Positions 27,600-36,602 of a stretch of DNA of 64,000 nucleotides are shown here, piece by piece. The notes beneath the pieces are model-generated. The model ran no database searches. It saw nothing but the letters and a program-made list of their open reading frames with translations, and was not told where the DNA came from. This DNA comes from Flavobacterium aerium (GTDB taxonomy: Bacteria > Bacteroidota > Bacteroidia > Flavobacteriales > Flavobacteriaceae), in contig NZ_JARQWR010000002.1 in the NCBI RefSeq assembly GCF_030766725.1, positions 364,541 to 428,540 on the forward strand, read 5' to 3'. The translations under genes were made by a program, and so were the position numbers. Within the stretch, counting starts at the first letter, position 1, and each line of letters starts with the position of its first letter.

Positions 27600-28610
27600 A
27601 TGAAAACAATACTATCAATATACTTACTACTCACGATAGGTATAGTTTCGGCTCAATCTGTTTATAAAGTAGATAATTTCGCCAAGGAATATTATGGAAA
27701 AATATACATTAACGATTCTTCCGAAGTATTTAGTCCTGGCTGGGTTGCTATTTATGATCGCAAAACAAACAAAGAGTTAATCAAAGTAGAATCGGAAGAG
27801 CTGGCTTTAAGTTTGCACAATGGAAAGGCATTAGCAAACATTAATGAGCTACCTTATGGAGAGCAGAGTTTAATTATGTACAATGACTACAACTTTGATG
27901 GGATTAATGATTTCTCTATTCAAGATGGTCAAAATAGCTGTTATCATGGCCCTTCTTTTCAAATTTTTCTAGGTACTAAAAAAGGATTTCAATATAGTGA
28001 TGCCTTTACACAATTGGCACAGGAAAATTGTGGAATGTTTTATTCCGATCCTAAAACTAAAACTATCCAAACCATGACTAAAAGTGGTTGTTGCTGGCAT
28101 CAATATGTAGAATACACTGTTCAGAATAATAAGCCGTTTGCTATCAAAATTATAGAAGAAGCGGCTACAGCTCAATTACCTTTTTTTGCAATATCAGAAC
28201 AAACATGGAATGGTAAAAAGATGGTGACAAAAACAAAAGAAGTACTCTATAGAGATGACCTCACTCCTATTGTCTCCTTTATGATAGAAGACAAAGACAA
28301 AGAAGTATTACTCTTTAAGATTGATGAAGGGCTTATTTATGCTGTACTTCAAAAAGACAATCAAGTAGAGTTTTCATACCCAATTCGTACTGTAGAAAGT
28401 GATCAAAACTTTGAATATAGTAAAACAGCTAATACACTTAGTTTCCAAACAAAAGAAGCTAAATATATAATCTATCAGAATTCGGATCGTATTGGTATTG
28501 ATGTGATTGTAAAAGATAAAACACATCATTGGATTGGTGTTCCTTCCTCAGTCACAGGAAGTTTGAAGTATATAGTAGATCAAAAATGGGAAAATGTCAT
28601 TCTAAAATAA
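27600..28610 (+). CDS. Exported hypothetical protein, XAC2610-like N-terminal part
   Basis: The 336-aa protein has a signal peptide (ending VSAQ at about residue 19). MYNDYNFDGINDFSIQDGQNSCYHG resembles the calcium-loop-like DxNxDGxxD segment of XAC2610-related proteins, and a Cys pair follows in KSGCCWHQY. The C-terminal 100 residues are beta-rich. Role unknown; possibly periplasmic. Confidence 0.6.
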   Translation: MKTILSIYLLLTIGIVSAQSVYKVDNFAKEYYGKIYINDSSEVFSPGWVAIYDRKTNKELIKVESEELALSLHNGKALANINELPYGEQSLIMYNDYNFDGINDFSIQDGQNSCYHGPSFQIFLGTKKGFQYSDAFTQLAQENCGMFYSDPKTKTIQTMTKSGCCWHQYVEYTVQNNKPFAIKIIEEAATAQLPFFAISEQTWNGKKMVTKTKEVLYRDDLTPIVSFMIEDKDKEVLLFKIDEGLIYAVLQKDNQVEFSYPIRTVESDQNFEYSKTANTLSFQTKEAKYIIYQNSDRIGIDVIVKDKTHHWIGVPSSVTGSLKYIVDQKWENVILK

Positions 28611-28632
28611 TTATTTATAAAATTTAATAAAC

Positions 28633-29226
28633 ATGAAATCTAAAATTTTAATTGCGCTATCGGCACTAGTTCTTCTTTTTAGTAGTTGCAAAAATGAATC
28701 AACAACACCAAAGGACGATGCAATTAACGCAAATGACAGTATCACTAAGATTCCTGTCGCAATAAATCATTCTTTCACCATTGATAGTGAGATTAAAAAC
28801 CTACCGGTAACCGATTCAACAAATTTTGATAATTATAAAAGTACTCATGTATTAAAACCTTTTGAAATTGATAGTTTGCAGTTAAAAACAATATTGAAAG
28901 ATGGTTCTGATTATTCTTTAAATTACAGTTTGAAACTATCAGATAACTTCAAAACGCTTGTAATTACCTATCAAAAAGGAGAAATGGAACTCTTTACAGC
29001 TTTAATTAATTATGACAATAACTATAAATACATCAATCATTTAGGTATTGCTTATGATGAAACGGCAGAATCCTCATCAAGAATAGAAAGCCTGATCGAG
29101 AAAAATCAAATTATTGTTAAAGAAACCAATTATGGAGAAGACGATTCGAAAATCACAAAAGAGCGTTATATCATTAAGAGTAATGGTGATATACAAAAAG
29201 CCAATAAAGACCATTTGGTAAAATAA
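28633..29226 (+). CDS. Hypothetical lipoprotein
   Basis: The 197-aa protein has a clear lipoprotein signal (ILIALSALVLLFSSC, Cys at residue 20). The mature part is polar and beta-rich, without a family motif that I recognise. It starts 22 nt after the XAC2610-like gene, so it is probably in the same transcript. Confidence 0.65.
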   Translation: MKSKILIALSALVLLFSSCKNESTTPKDDAINANDSITKIPVAINHSFTIDSEIKNLPVTDSTNFDNYKSTHVLKPFEIDSLQLKTILKDGSDYSLNYSLKLSDNFKTLVITYQKGEMELFTALINYDNNYKYINHLGIAYDETAESSSRIESLIEKNQIIVKETNYGEDDSKITKERYIIKSNGDIQKANKDHLVK

Positions 29227-29341
29227 GATTTATAATAACGATAATAATTGTTTACAAAATATTGAGTTTAAAATATTGTGAGTCAAAAAAATTAAAGACC
29301 TTTAATAAAGACAAACAAACAAGAAAAAAACTAAACTCACT

Positions 29342-29794
29342 ATGCAACAGAAAATTTTAAAAGCGCTCTATCGCAAACATTTAGAAGCGCTTAAACTTGA
29401 AATTTCGAGTTATCAGAATGAAAAGAATTTGTGGATTATTAAGGAAGGAATTTCCAATTCTGGCGGGAATCTATGCCTGCATTTAATCGGTAATTTGAAT
29501 ACTTTTATTGGAGGTACCTTAGGAAACACAGGTTATGTACGTTATCGTGATCTTGAATTTTCTCAAAAAGATGTTCCTCGAGAAACTTTATTAGAGAAAA
29601 TAGATGAAGTAATGCTTATTATTGACAATACGCTGGATGCACTGACAGATCAGCAGCTTCGAGATGAATTCCCTACTGAAATTTTGGAAAAGAAAACATC
29701 AACAGCTTATTTGCTTACTCACTTAACGAACCATTTGACCTATCATTTAGGACAAATTAATTACCACAGAAGACTATTAGATCACACAAACTAA
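29342..29794 (+). CDS. DinB-like DUF1572 family protein
   Basis: The 150-aa protein fits the DinB/YfiT four-helix bundle. SGGNLCLHLIGNLNTFIG carries the first His, and HLTNHLTYHLGQINYHRRLL the other two probable metal ligands. DUF1572 members are putative metal-dependent thiol-transferase-like enzymes; the reaction is unknown. A strong terminator follows. Confidence 0.8.
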   Translation: MQQKILKALYRKHLEALKLEISSYQNEKNLWIIKEGISNSGGNLCLHLIGNLNTFIGGTLGNTGYVRYRDLEFSQKDVPRETLLEKIDEVMLIIDNTLDALTDQQLRDEFPTEILEKKTSTAYLLTHLTNHLTYHLGQINYHRRLLDHTN

Positions 29795-29809
29795 TTGGTC
29801 TAAGATTAT

Positions 29810-29852
29810 AAAACAGAATACTTTAAATCTTTTCAAAGTATTCTGTTTTATA
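29810..29852 (+). terminator. Terminator after the DUF1572 gene
   Basis: AAAACAGAATACTTT pairs perfectly with AAAGTATTCTGTTTT, followed by a T-rich tail. Confidence 0.9.
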
Positions 29853-29933
29853 TTTTTAAAAAATGAACTATTTTGCAGTTGCATTCTAAAAAGTATGCCA
29901 AATACCTTAATTGTTTATTGAAGTTTGTATACT

Positions 29934-31523
29934 ATGATTAATCCCGAAATAATTCCTCATCTCGAAGAAGAACTAAATAATATTGAGCAGAAATACCTCG
30001 CTTTAAATGGGTATCGCTTTCTTAAAAAATCGCTCACCTATAATCCAAATCAACAAAAAGCAATTGGTATTGCTTTAGAAGCACCTATATCTACGGATGA
30101 AGTGGCTCCCTTCTCTTATTTAATTTTATTTGATGCAGTGGATCAATGGTACAAAGGAGCCATTCTGATTGCTCCAAAGCCTTATTTATTCAATAAAAAA
30201 GGAAATGATTATGCTACACTGATGAAACTAAATAGTGCTGAAGCAGATTATTACGAAACCTACATTGCTGAGGCTTTTACAGATGAAGCTTCATATCATT
30301 TAGCAAAAGAGATTCCTGTTGAAGAGCCTGAAGAAATCATTGAAGAATACGTAGAAGAATATAATGATGAAGACGATTTCGAATCGTATTTGACTCCTAC
30401 GTTACAATTCACCAAGGAACACGCTTTGGAAATTTTGTCCCTTACAAACTTACCCTGTTATGATCAATCGTATTTTCATGAATTACATCAAGTTATTGCA
30501 AAGAGTGATTTATCTATCGAATGGACAAATTCTATTGAAGAATGGCTAAATCATAATGCTGAAATAAATGACTGGAAAGCAGATGCTCCTACCATCAATT
30601 GGATGTTGAATGCACAGCTTGAAAATTTAGGTTTATCCTCTTTTAATTTCACAGCCTTAGACTTGGAAATGGTTGGTAATCATATTGCTGATTGTTCTTT
30701 ATCATTGGGAGCTATTTATACAGAACGTTTGGGTTATACGCCTCTAAGTTTTCAAAATGGAAATGATGATATTGCTTTTATTTTAGTGAAAAAAGAACAT
30801 GTAAAATCATTAGTTTTATTAGCTTCAGAAATTAACTACCTAGACTTAGCTCCTAGCCAATGGCATCAAAAATCATATGATGCTTTTGCAGGATTATCCT
30901 ATAAATATAGTTTTTTTAACACCGAAAATTGGTTTAAAGAAGAGAATCAGGTAACTCATGATAAACTATTTAAATTATGGATTATAGAAAAACAAAAAGA
31001 AGGATTTTCTTGGGCTAATAATTTATTGGGTGATGCTTATTATTTTGGCAAACATGGATTTGATGAAAATGAAGAAGAAGCTACCAAATATTTAAAGTTA
31101 TTTACAGTACAATTAAAAACACTTCTTACGCAAACAAAGGCAAACAACTTACTCTACTATTATCACTATCTGTTGAGTAATACTTATCGTTTATTGGATG
31201 AATCAGATTTGTTTTTAAAAGAAATTCAGTACGGCTTACACCATATTCCTGCTGAAGATGATGTCGTTTATCATTTGTATTTGGAATGTTATAGTTACGG
31301 CGTTTTCTTTATTCCTTCATCGGATAAAAACTGGATGAATACAGCGACAACCTATTTAAAATACATTGAAGATCGACAAGATTGGATTAAATCGGTTGTT
31401 AGTGAGGATTTACAAGAAAGTATTTTTGAATACTATGAGAAAATTAAAACCAAAAAAGAAGAGACTCCAGAGCCTGTAAAAAAAGAAGTTCCATTCTGGA
31501 AAAGACTATTTGGAAAACGTTAA
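29934..31523 (+). CDS. Large acidic hypothetical protein with Sel1-like segment
   Basis: The 529-aa cytoplasmic protein starts at ATG 29934 (MINPEIIPHLEEEL). An acidic linker of E and D residues lies around residues 125-150. A Sel1/TPR-like helical segment (NNLLGDAYYFGKHGFDENEE) is at about 365-385, and a proline/lysine tail ends in WKRLFGKR. The family is not recognised; helical repeats suggest protein binding. No operon partner overlaps. Confidence 0.6.
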   Translation: MINPEIIPHLEEELNNIEQKYLALNGYRFLKKSLTYNPNQQKAIGIALEAPISTDEVAPFSYLILFDAVDQWYKGAILIAPKPYLFNKKGNDYATLMKLNSAEADYYETYIAEAFTDEASYHLAKEIPVEEPEEIIEEYVEEYNDEDDFESYLTPTLQFTKEHALEILSLTNLPCYDQSYFHELHQVIAKSDLSIEWTNSIEEWLNHNAEINDWKADAPTINWMLNAQLENLGLSSFNFTALDLEMVGNHIADCSLSLGAIYTERLGYTPLSFQNGNDDIAFILVKKEHVKSLVLLASEINYLDLAPSQWHQKSYDAFAGLSYKYSFFNTENWFKEENQVTHDKLFKLWIIEKQKEGFSWANNLLGDAYYFGKHGFDENEEEATKYLKLFTVQLKTLLTQTKANNLLYYYHYLLSNTYRLLDESDLFLKEIQYGLHHIPAEDDVVYHLYLECYSYGVFFIPSSDKNWMNTATTYLKYIEDRQDWIKSVVSEDLQESIFEYYEKIKTKKEETPEPVKKEVPFWKRLFGKR

Positions 31524-31641
31524 AGTCATTCATTTTGTGATTGGATAAATATTTGTTTTTACTCCATGGAATTCCTACCTTCGGGCTGTGGTAAAACAAG
31601 ATTATGCTTTACTTCATTTTTAACCTCAGAAAAAAATAATT

Positions 31642-32097
31642 ATGTTACAAGATGCCATTACCATTGATTTAAGACATCAGAATTTTATTAAAAAAATCTG
31701 TCAGACGGGTATAGTTTATGGTTTAAAAAGCAATAGTGGTTTTGCTACATCCAGCTCAAATGATTATGAAGATGCAGAAGGAAATCCTGTAGATGTAATT
31801 TGCTTTTGGTCTGAAGAAGCATTGGCCAAAGCCTGTGCGAAAGATTCCTGGGATGCTTATGCTCCAAAGGAAATTGCATTAGATGAGTTTATCGAAGAAT
31901 GGTGTATTGGTATGTATAATGATGAAATCTTAGTAGGAACAGAATTTGATCAAAATATGTTCGGTTATGAAATTGAACCACCTGCTTTAATTCTTGAAAT
32001 TATTAAAGAATTAAAAGCTATATCTAAAGAAATTGAGCTTACGCAATTTGAAAGTATGACCGATTTAGAACAACAAATATTAGATAGTATGGCATAA
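31642..32097 (+). CDS. DUF2750 domain protein
   Basis: The 151-aa protein matches the DUF2750 pattern. The segment CFWSEEALAKACAKDSWDAY is followed by IALDEFIEEWCIGM and a C-terminal PPALILEIIKEL. These small cytoplasmic proteins often appear near immunity-type genes, but no toxin is visible here. A hairpin terminator is downstream. Confidence 0.75.
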   Translation: MLQDAITIDLRHQNFIKKICQTGIVYGLKSNSGFATSSSNDYEDAEGNPVDVICFWSEEALAKACAKDSWDAYAPKEIALDEFIEEWCIGMYNDEILVGTEFDQNMFGYEIEPPALILEIIKELKAISKEIELTQFESMTDLEQQILDSMA

Positions 32098-32111
32098 TAC
32101 TCCTAAAACAT

Positions 32112-32150
32112 AAAAAAAATCGATTGCTTCATAACAATCGGTTTTTTTTA
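32112..32150. terminator. Bidirectional terminator between convergent genes
   Basis: AAAAATCGATTG and CAATCGGTTTTT form the stem around a CTTCATAA-type loop, with T runs on both strands. Confidence 0.8.
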
Positions 32151-32154
32151 TACC

Positions 32155-32979
32155 TTAAAGATAAGCTCCAAAATATTGATTTACAGCTTTTTTATTATAT
32201 TGATCTTCTCCACGCCAATAAGTAACATATACCCAATCCGACTTTCCTTTATTGGGTCTATCATAAGATCCCGGGGCTAGTACTCCAATACTAGCTAGAA
32301 TTTCCATCATAATCTGACGTTCATTCTTTGAAGATTTAATTGTTTTTGCCAAATTTTTTTCCAAAGCACTAGGATAATCTTCCGGTTTACTCGCTTCAAT
32401 TGTTGTCAAAATTGCTTTAAAAGTACTTATATCTTCTACAGTAGGCTCACTAATAGCTTCTTTTACAAATTGCTCCAAATCAAATAATGTATAATCTAAA
32501 TTACCATGTCGTACTCCACCCCATTTGAGACGCTCAAAATTAAGCACATTCAAATCTATATTTTTATAATTTTCACTTCCAATGATTCCATATTGTGTAT
32601 CACGGCAAATACCACAAGTATAGGTTTGATGAGTAACTTTTCCATTTTCATCATAGGATTCACCACTTATAGCTTTAGAGTATTTATGGGCAATCATTTG
32701 CTTGGCTAATACATAAGAAGCCAGTCCAGAGCGCCAATCTAATCGTTTTGTAGATAAACTACTCAAAAAAGCTTTTGCTACTTTTTCCAAAGGCAATTGT
32801 TCTACTATTGTAATAATCTTGGCTAAACACTCATCATGAGTAATTGTTAATGGGTCAAACATTAACCCTTTTGATTTTGCATATTCAAGATCTTCTGGAG
32901 CAGTATGTATGTCTTTATCATCAATCCATCCATTTTTCCAAAAGGTTTTAAACAGTATATCTTTCGCTTTTTTATCCAT
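32155..32979 (-). CDS. Hypothetical protein with CxxC motif
   Basis: The 274-aa soluble protein has no family that I recognise. It contains one CGICRD pair (a CxxC, possibly metal or redox) near residue 135, and repeated helical segments. The C-terminus has WVYVTYWRGEDQYNKKAVNQYFG. It is flanked by a shared terminator and by the riboswitch region on the other strand. Function unknown. Confidence 0.6.
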   Translation of the reverse strand: MDKKAKDILFKTFWKNGWIDDKDIHTAPEDLEYAKSKGLMFDPLTITHDECLAKIITIVEQLPLEKVAKAFLSSLSTKRLDWRSGLASYVLAKQMIAHKYSKAISGESYDENGKVTHQTYTCGICRDTQYGIIGSENYKNIDLNVLNFERLKWGGVRHGNLDYTLFDLEQFVKEAISEPTVEDISTFKAILTTIEASKPEDYPSALEKNLAKTIKSSKNERQIMMEILASIGVLAPGSYDRPNKGKSDWVYVTYWRGEDQYNKKAVNQYFGAYL

Positions 32980-33120
32980 TTTTCTGTATTATTTTTCTAT
33001 AATTTCATTACCCCAATATACTATCTTTTTTACTTCTATCAAATGTTTCATGATTTTAAGTACTTACTGAATTATTGATAATATTTGATCTCAAATACCA
33101 CTGATATTTACAAAATGTTT

Positions 33121-33290
33121 ACTTTTGCAGGGCTTAAAGGTTTCAGAATTTCAGAATTAAAAGGGAACTTTGTGAAAAACAAAGGCTGTTCCCGCAACTG
33201 TAAAGTCTATCAATTCATTTTAATCGCCACTGTTTGTACATAATGGGAAGGCAAAATGAAGGACTGAGCCAGGAGACCTGCCTTTAAGTA
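33121..33290 (+). promoter_or_regulatory. Cobalamin (B12) riboswitch
   Basis: The aptamer has its characteristic parts in order: P1 arm GCAGG (33127-33131), the GGGAACTTTGTGAAAAAC segment, the B12-box region GGCTGTTCCCGCAACTGTAAA (33184-33204), and GCCAGGAGACCTGCC near 33268-33282, which pairs back to P1. B12 binding normally represses the downstream gene in Bacteroidota. Only one gene lies downstream, so this switch appears to control a single exported protein. The whole 443-nt gap 32980-33422 holds nothing else coding. Confidence 0.94.
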
Positions 33291-33422
33291 GAGTATTTCG
33301 TTTTCGGAGAAAAAATGTAAATGCAACAATACTGTCACTGTACGGCAGCATTCTGCTATTCGTTTTTTTCTGATTATTACATCAACCTATTAATTCCTTA
33401 TTCGTTAGGGAGCAGAAAAAAA

Positions 33423-34748
33423 ATGAAAATAATTTTACTTAGTTGGTTAACCTTTTTCAGTGTTATATGCAGTATAGCACAAACAAACACTAAAACATTC
33501 GAATTAATGGCCGTTGCCGAAGGAAACTTTGGAACTCCAAATGGTGATATATTTAATGTTGCTTCACAAGCATCAGCCAGCTCATTAACAACGGGTCCAT
33601 TTTACGGAACGGCAAACAATTTACCAGGATTAGATGTATTACAAGATTTTCAAATTATAGGTGATAAAGCTATTTTATTGTCTAAAGCAAATACTTATAA
33701 AGTAGTCGTAGTTGATTATCCTTCTTTTACTAATGTTGCAACTTTCACCAATATTGGTGCACCGCAAACATTAACAGATGCTGGGGAAACTAAAGCTTAT
33801 GTTTCTACGAGTAATAATTCATCAAAACTTTATCAAATTGATCTTGTGACAAATACCACTACTCCTGTAGTTGATCCAACTAATGCAGCAAATAGCTATT
33901 CTAACTATATGTTATATGCTAATGGTGCTGTCTATGTTGTATACGGTACCAAAATTGTAAAAGTAGATGTCACTACAAATACAGTAACGAGTGTAATTCA
34001 ACCTAATATTGGAGCTATTGAAGGTATTCAATACGACGCAGAAAATAATAATGTATGGTTGTTAGGAAAAGTAGCTTCAACGTCTACATTATTGAAAATG
34101 GATGTTGCAAACAACGATGTTTTAAGTACGCCAATTACTTTGACAGGTGTTTCTAATGCAAAGCAATTGCGATTTGCAAAACATAAATTATATTTCTTAA
34201 ATAATGGAAGTGTACACCTTTATACTATCAACACGCCAAACATTCCAACTACTGGAATTTATACAACTGCTTTCACAGGATACGGTGCAGCGTATGGAAA
34301 AGCATTTACTGTTGACCCTGAATCGGGTGATTTTGCTATTGGATCTGCCAATAATTTCTCTGCCGATTCTAGCTACGAAATTGTAGATGGTACAACTTAT
34401 CAACTTATTGAAACTGGAAATATTACAGGATGTAAAATTGTAAACGAATTGAGTTTAAAAACATTCGATAAATTAAGTGTTGGAGATCATAATGTAAGCA
34501 TAAATTATGTTGTATATCCTAACCCAACAAAAGATATATTGAATATCAGATTAGACACTAAATCAATTGGTTCAGCTTATACTGTGACTTTAATTAACCC
34601 TTGGGGTGCAACTGTAAAACAGGTTAATAGTATTAATAATAATTCAACTATTGATGTAAGTGATTTAGCTAGTGGTATTTATTTTGCACAAATAAAAGAA
34701 GCTAATTCTACTAAAAGTATTGTTAAGAAGGTAGTGATTACTCATTAA
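33423..34748 (+). CDS. T9SS-exported beta-propeller-like protein under B12 riboswitch (BtuG-like candidate)
   Basis: The 441-aa protein has a signal peptide (ending SIAQ at residue 19). The middle shows repeated blade-like segments (NNVWLLGKVASTSTLLKMDV, KLYFLNNGSVHLYTI, YSNYMLYANGAVYVVYGTKI), compatible with a DUF5074/YncE-like propeller. The last 80 residues form a type A T9SS sorting domain (VYPNPTKDILNIR through SGIYFAQIKEANSTKSIVKKVVIT). The start is ATG 33423; the open frame back to 33321 has no signal peptide. Riboswitch control suggests surface B12 capture, as for BtuG in Bacteroides. No btuB is in the window. Confidence 0.82.
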   Translation: MKIILLSWLTFFSVICSIAQTNTKTFELMAVAEGNFGTPNGDIFNVASQASASSLTTGPFYGTANNLPGLDVLQDFQIIGDKAILLSKANTYKVVVVDYPSFTNVATFTNIGAPQTLTDAGETKAYVSTSNNSSKLYQIDLVTNTTTPVVDPTNAANSYSNYMLYANGAVYVVYGTKIVKVDVTTNTVTSVIQPNIGAIEGIQYDAENNNVWLLGKVASTSTLLKMDVANNDVLSTPITLTGVSNAKQLRFAKHKLYFLNNGSVHLYTINTPNIPTTGIYTTAFTGYGAAYGKAFTVDPESGDFAIGSANNFSADSSYEIVDGTTYQLIETGNITGCKIVNELSLKTFDKLSVGDHNVSINYVVYPNPTKDILNIRLDTKSIGSAYTVTLINPWGATVKQVNSINNNSTIDVSDLASGIYFAQIKEANSTKSIVKKVVITH

Positions 34749-34776
34749 CATTTTTTGAAATACGTACTTCAATAAT

Positions 34777-34808
34777 AAAGCAGTGTTCCCCAACACTGCT
34801 TTTTTTAT
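34777..34808 (+). terminator. Terminator after the B12-regulated gene
   Basis: AAAGCAGTGTT and AACACTGCTTT form an 11-bp stem with a CCCC loop and a T run. This confirms a single-gene riboswitch unit. Confidence 0.9.
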
Positions 34809-34933
34809 GGAATACTATGAGCTTTTAAAAAATTTGCTTGTAATTTTTCATAAAACAGAAATGAATTATATGCATTATAGGAATAAAAAGGATATTTTTA
34901 CAACGATGCATTCTATTTATAAAATTTACAACA

Positions 34934-35668
34934 ATGTCGTGGAATAAAGAAAATATTGAACAATATTTCAAAGAACATAAACGGGTTAAGATACTCCTGC
35001 AAGTAGCTATTATAGCACTAGCTTGTTGGATATTCTATCACTTTTCACTAGGCATAAATTATGTTTTTTTAGCTGTTTTTGTACTAATTATTATAAATGT
35101 ATTAAAACCAAGCTCCCGAAGTAGATTTTTAAAAATGCAAGCTATTTTACCTACTTCAAATGTGAGAAGTGTAGCGATGGGTCTTGCTGAATTAAAAGGT
35201 AATGCCGTTGCAAAAGATTTAATTAATTCCCCTTATTTTTCAAAACCATGTATTGGTTATAAATATGAAATTGCGAAGCGTAGTGAAGACCGTGATGGAG
35301 ATGTAAGTTATCATACAATACATAGTGAAATTGTTTGCGCCGATTTTATACTAAAAGATGAATCGGGACAAATGGATGTATTTGGAAAAGGAATCGATTT
35401 CCATATGATGAAGGTTGATGCTTATGAAGGACATTTAAAACGTCATTCTGAAACCTACCTAATGCCAGATCAGGAGATATTCATCATTGGTTATGCTGCT
35501 TCAGACAATGGCAAAACTATTCTTCGCCATGAAGCTTCACAAAAGATATTTGGGATTGCTCCACCCGATGACATATCGCTTTGGAATAAATACAATCCAT
35601 TATTAAAGTCTTTTACAACTACCCTATTTTGTATAACAATAATCATATTATATATTTTAATTTCTTAA
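34934..35668 (+). CDS. Membrane protein with GIDE-like domain
   Basis: The 244-aa protein has two N-terminal helices (about residues 20-57), a soluble beta-rich middle and a C-terminal helix (FTTTLFCITIIILYILIS). The middle has SVAMGLAELKGNA, SKPCIGYKYEI and a late PDQEIFIIGYA, which resemble the bacterial GIDE/BAM domain shared with mitochondrial MUL1. The RING part of MUL1 is absent. It is 3 nt from lemA; this pairing with LemA is known for bacterial GIDE genes. Function is not settled. Confidence 0.7.
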   Translation: MSWNKENIEQYFKEHKRVKILLQVAIIALACWIFYHFSLGINYVFLAVFVLIIINVLKPSSRSRFLKMQAILPTSNVRSVAMGLAELKGNAVAKDLINSPYFSKPCIGYKYEIAKRSEDRDGDVSYHTIHSEIVCADFILKDESGQMDVFGKGIDFHMMKVDAYEGHLKRHSETYLMPDQEIFIIGYAASDNGKTILRHEASQKIFGIAPPDDISLWNKYNPLLKSFTTTLFCITIIILYILIS

Positions 35669-35671
35669 AAC

Positions 35672-36232
35672 ATGCAGAGTACCATCATTATAATCGTTGC
35701 CGTAATACTTGTAATTGTATTTTTTAGTTTTCTAATTGGTATTTACAATAAAATCGTTGCGTTAAAATTTAATATTGAAAAAGCGTTTGCAAACATCGAT
35801 GTAATCTTGAAACAACGTGCCGATGAAATTCCAAATCTACTTACTATTGTTACGAAATTCATGGATCATGAAACGGATTTACTCCATAAACTGACTTTAT
35901 TACGTACAGACTTCCTGAATGCAAAGGACATAAATAGTAAAATTGAGAGTTCAAATGAAATGTCAAAGGCAATTAAATCAGTTTTTGCTGTGTCAGAAAG
36001 TTATCCTATTTTACAATCGAATGCAAGTTTTGTAGAATTACAAAAAAGAGTTTCTGTTTTGGAAGATAAAATTGCCGACCGTCGAGAGTTTTTCAATGAT
36101 AGTGTGAATCTATATAACATTGGAATTAGTGAATTTCCAAATACAATTTTCGCCTCATTATTGGGATATAAAACACAAAATATGCTTATCGTAACTCCTG
36201 AAGAAACTAAATATGAAGGGATTAGATTTTAA
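35672..36232 (+). CDS. lemA: LemA family protein
   Basis: The 186-aa protein has an N-terminal membrane anchor (IIIIVAVILVIVFFSFLIG) and the LemA helical core (YNKIVALKFNIEKAFANIDV, QRADEIPNLLTIVTKFM, SYPILQSNASFVELQKRVS, DRREFFNDSVNLYNIGI, FPNTIFASLLGYK). LemA proteins are envelope proteins of uncertain role. It is co-transcribed with the GIDE-like gene and the small membrane protein gene. Confidence 0.92.
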   Translation: MQSTIIIIVAVILVIVFFSFLIGIYNKIVALKFNIEKAFANIDVILKQRADEIPNLLTIVTKFMDHETDLLHKLTLLRTDFLNAKDINSKIESSNEMSKAIKSVFAVSESYPILQSNASFVELQKRVSVLEDKIADRREFFNDSVNLYNIGISEFPNTIFASLLGYKTQNMLIVTPEETKYEGIRF

Positions 36233-36602
36233 TTATTTTTTTGGATATGAAAAGATCCTGAACCAGAACCCTGAAGTTGTTCTGGGATTCTCTTTTTTAG
36301 GTGTCGTTGGAATTATTATTGGATTAACCATTCTATCTTACCCTTTCAAGAAGATGAAAATTATAACTAGAATTATGGCACCCTTGATGTTTTCTTTATT
36401 ATCTTGTCTATTTATTGGAATAGTCCCGATCATGATTCTCTTCTTTATAGCTCCAGAAATTAGTGGAGTGAAATTAGCCTATATCTGGCTTACTATCTTT
36501 TTGGGAATTACACTTTTTTGGTATGTAAACTATGCGACACTATTAAAATTCGGGGAAGATTTACAGTTAAAGAAGGGAAAAAAAATTAAAGAAAAACGCT
36601 AA
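36213..36602 (+). CDS. Small membrane protein, LemA operon
   Basis: The 129-aa hydrophobic protein has three predicted helices (about residues 22-42, 56-78 and 87-108) and a basic Lys-rich tail. It overlaps lemA by 20 nt, so it is likely the third member of the operon and translationally coupled. It has no family that I can name. Its stop overlaps the convergent amidohydrolase stop by 4 nt. Confidence 0.65.
   Translation: MKGLDFNYFFGYEKILNQNPEVVLGFSFLGVVGIIIGLTILSYPFKKMKIITRIMAPLMFSLLSCLFIGIVPIMILFFIAPEISGVKLAYIWLTIFLGITLFWYVNYATLLKFGEDLQLKKGKKIKEKR

Noticed and set aside
33321..33422. In-frame N-terminal extension of the B12-regulated protein
   Set aside because: It lacks a signal peptide and starts only about 30 nt after the aptamer; the ATG at 33423 gives a clean signal peptide.
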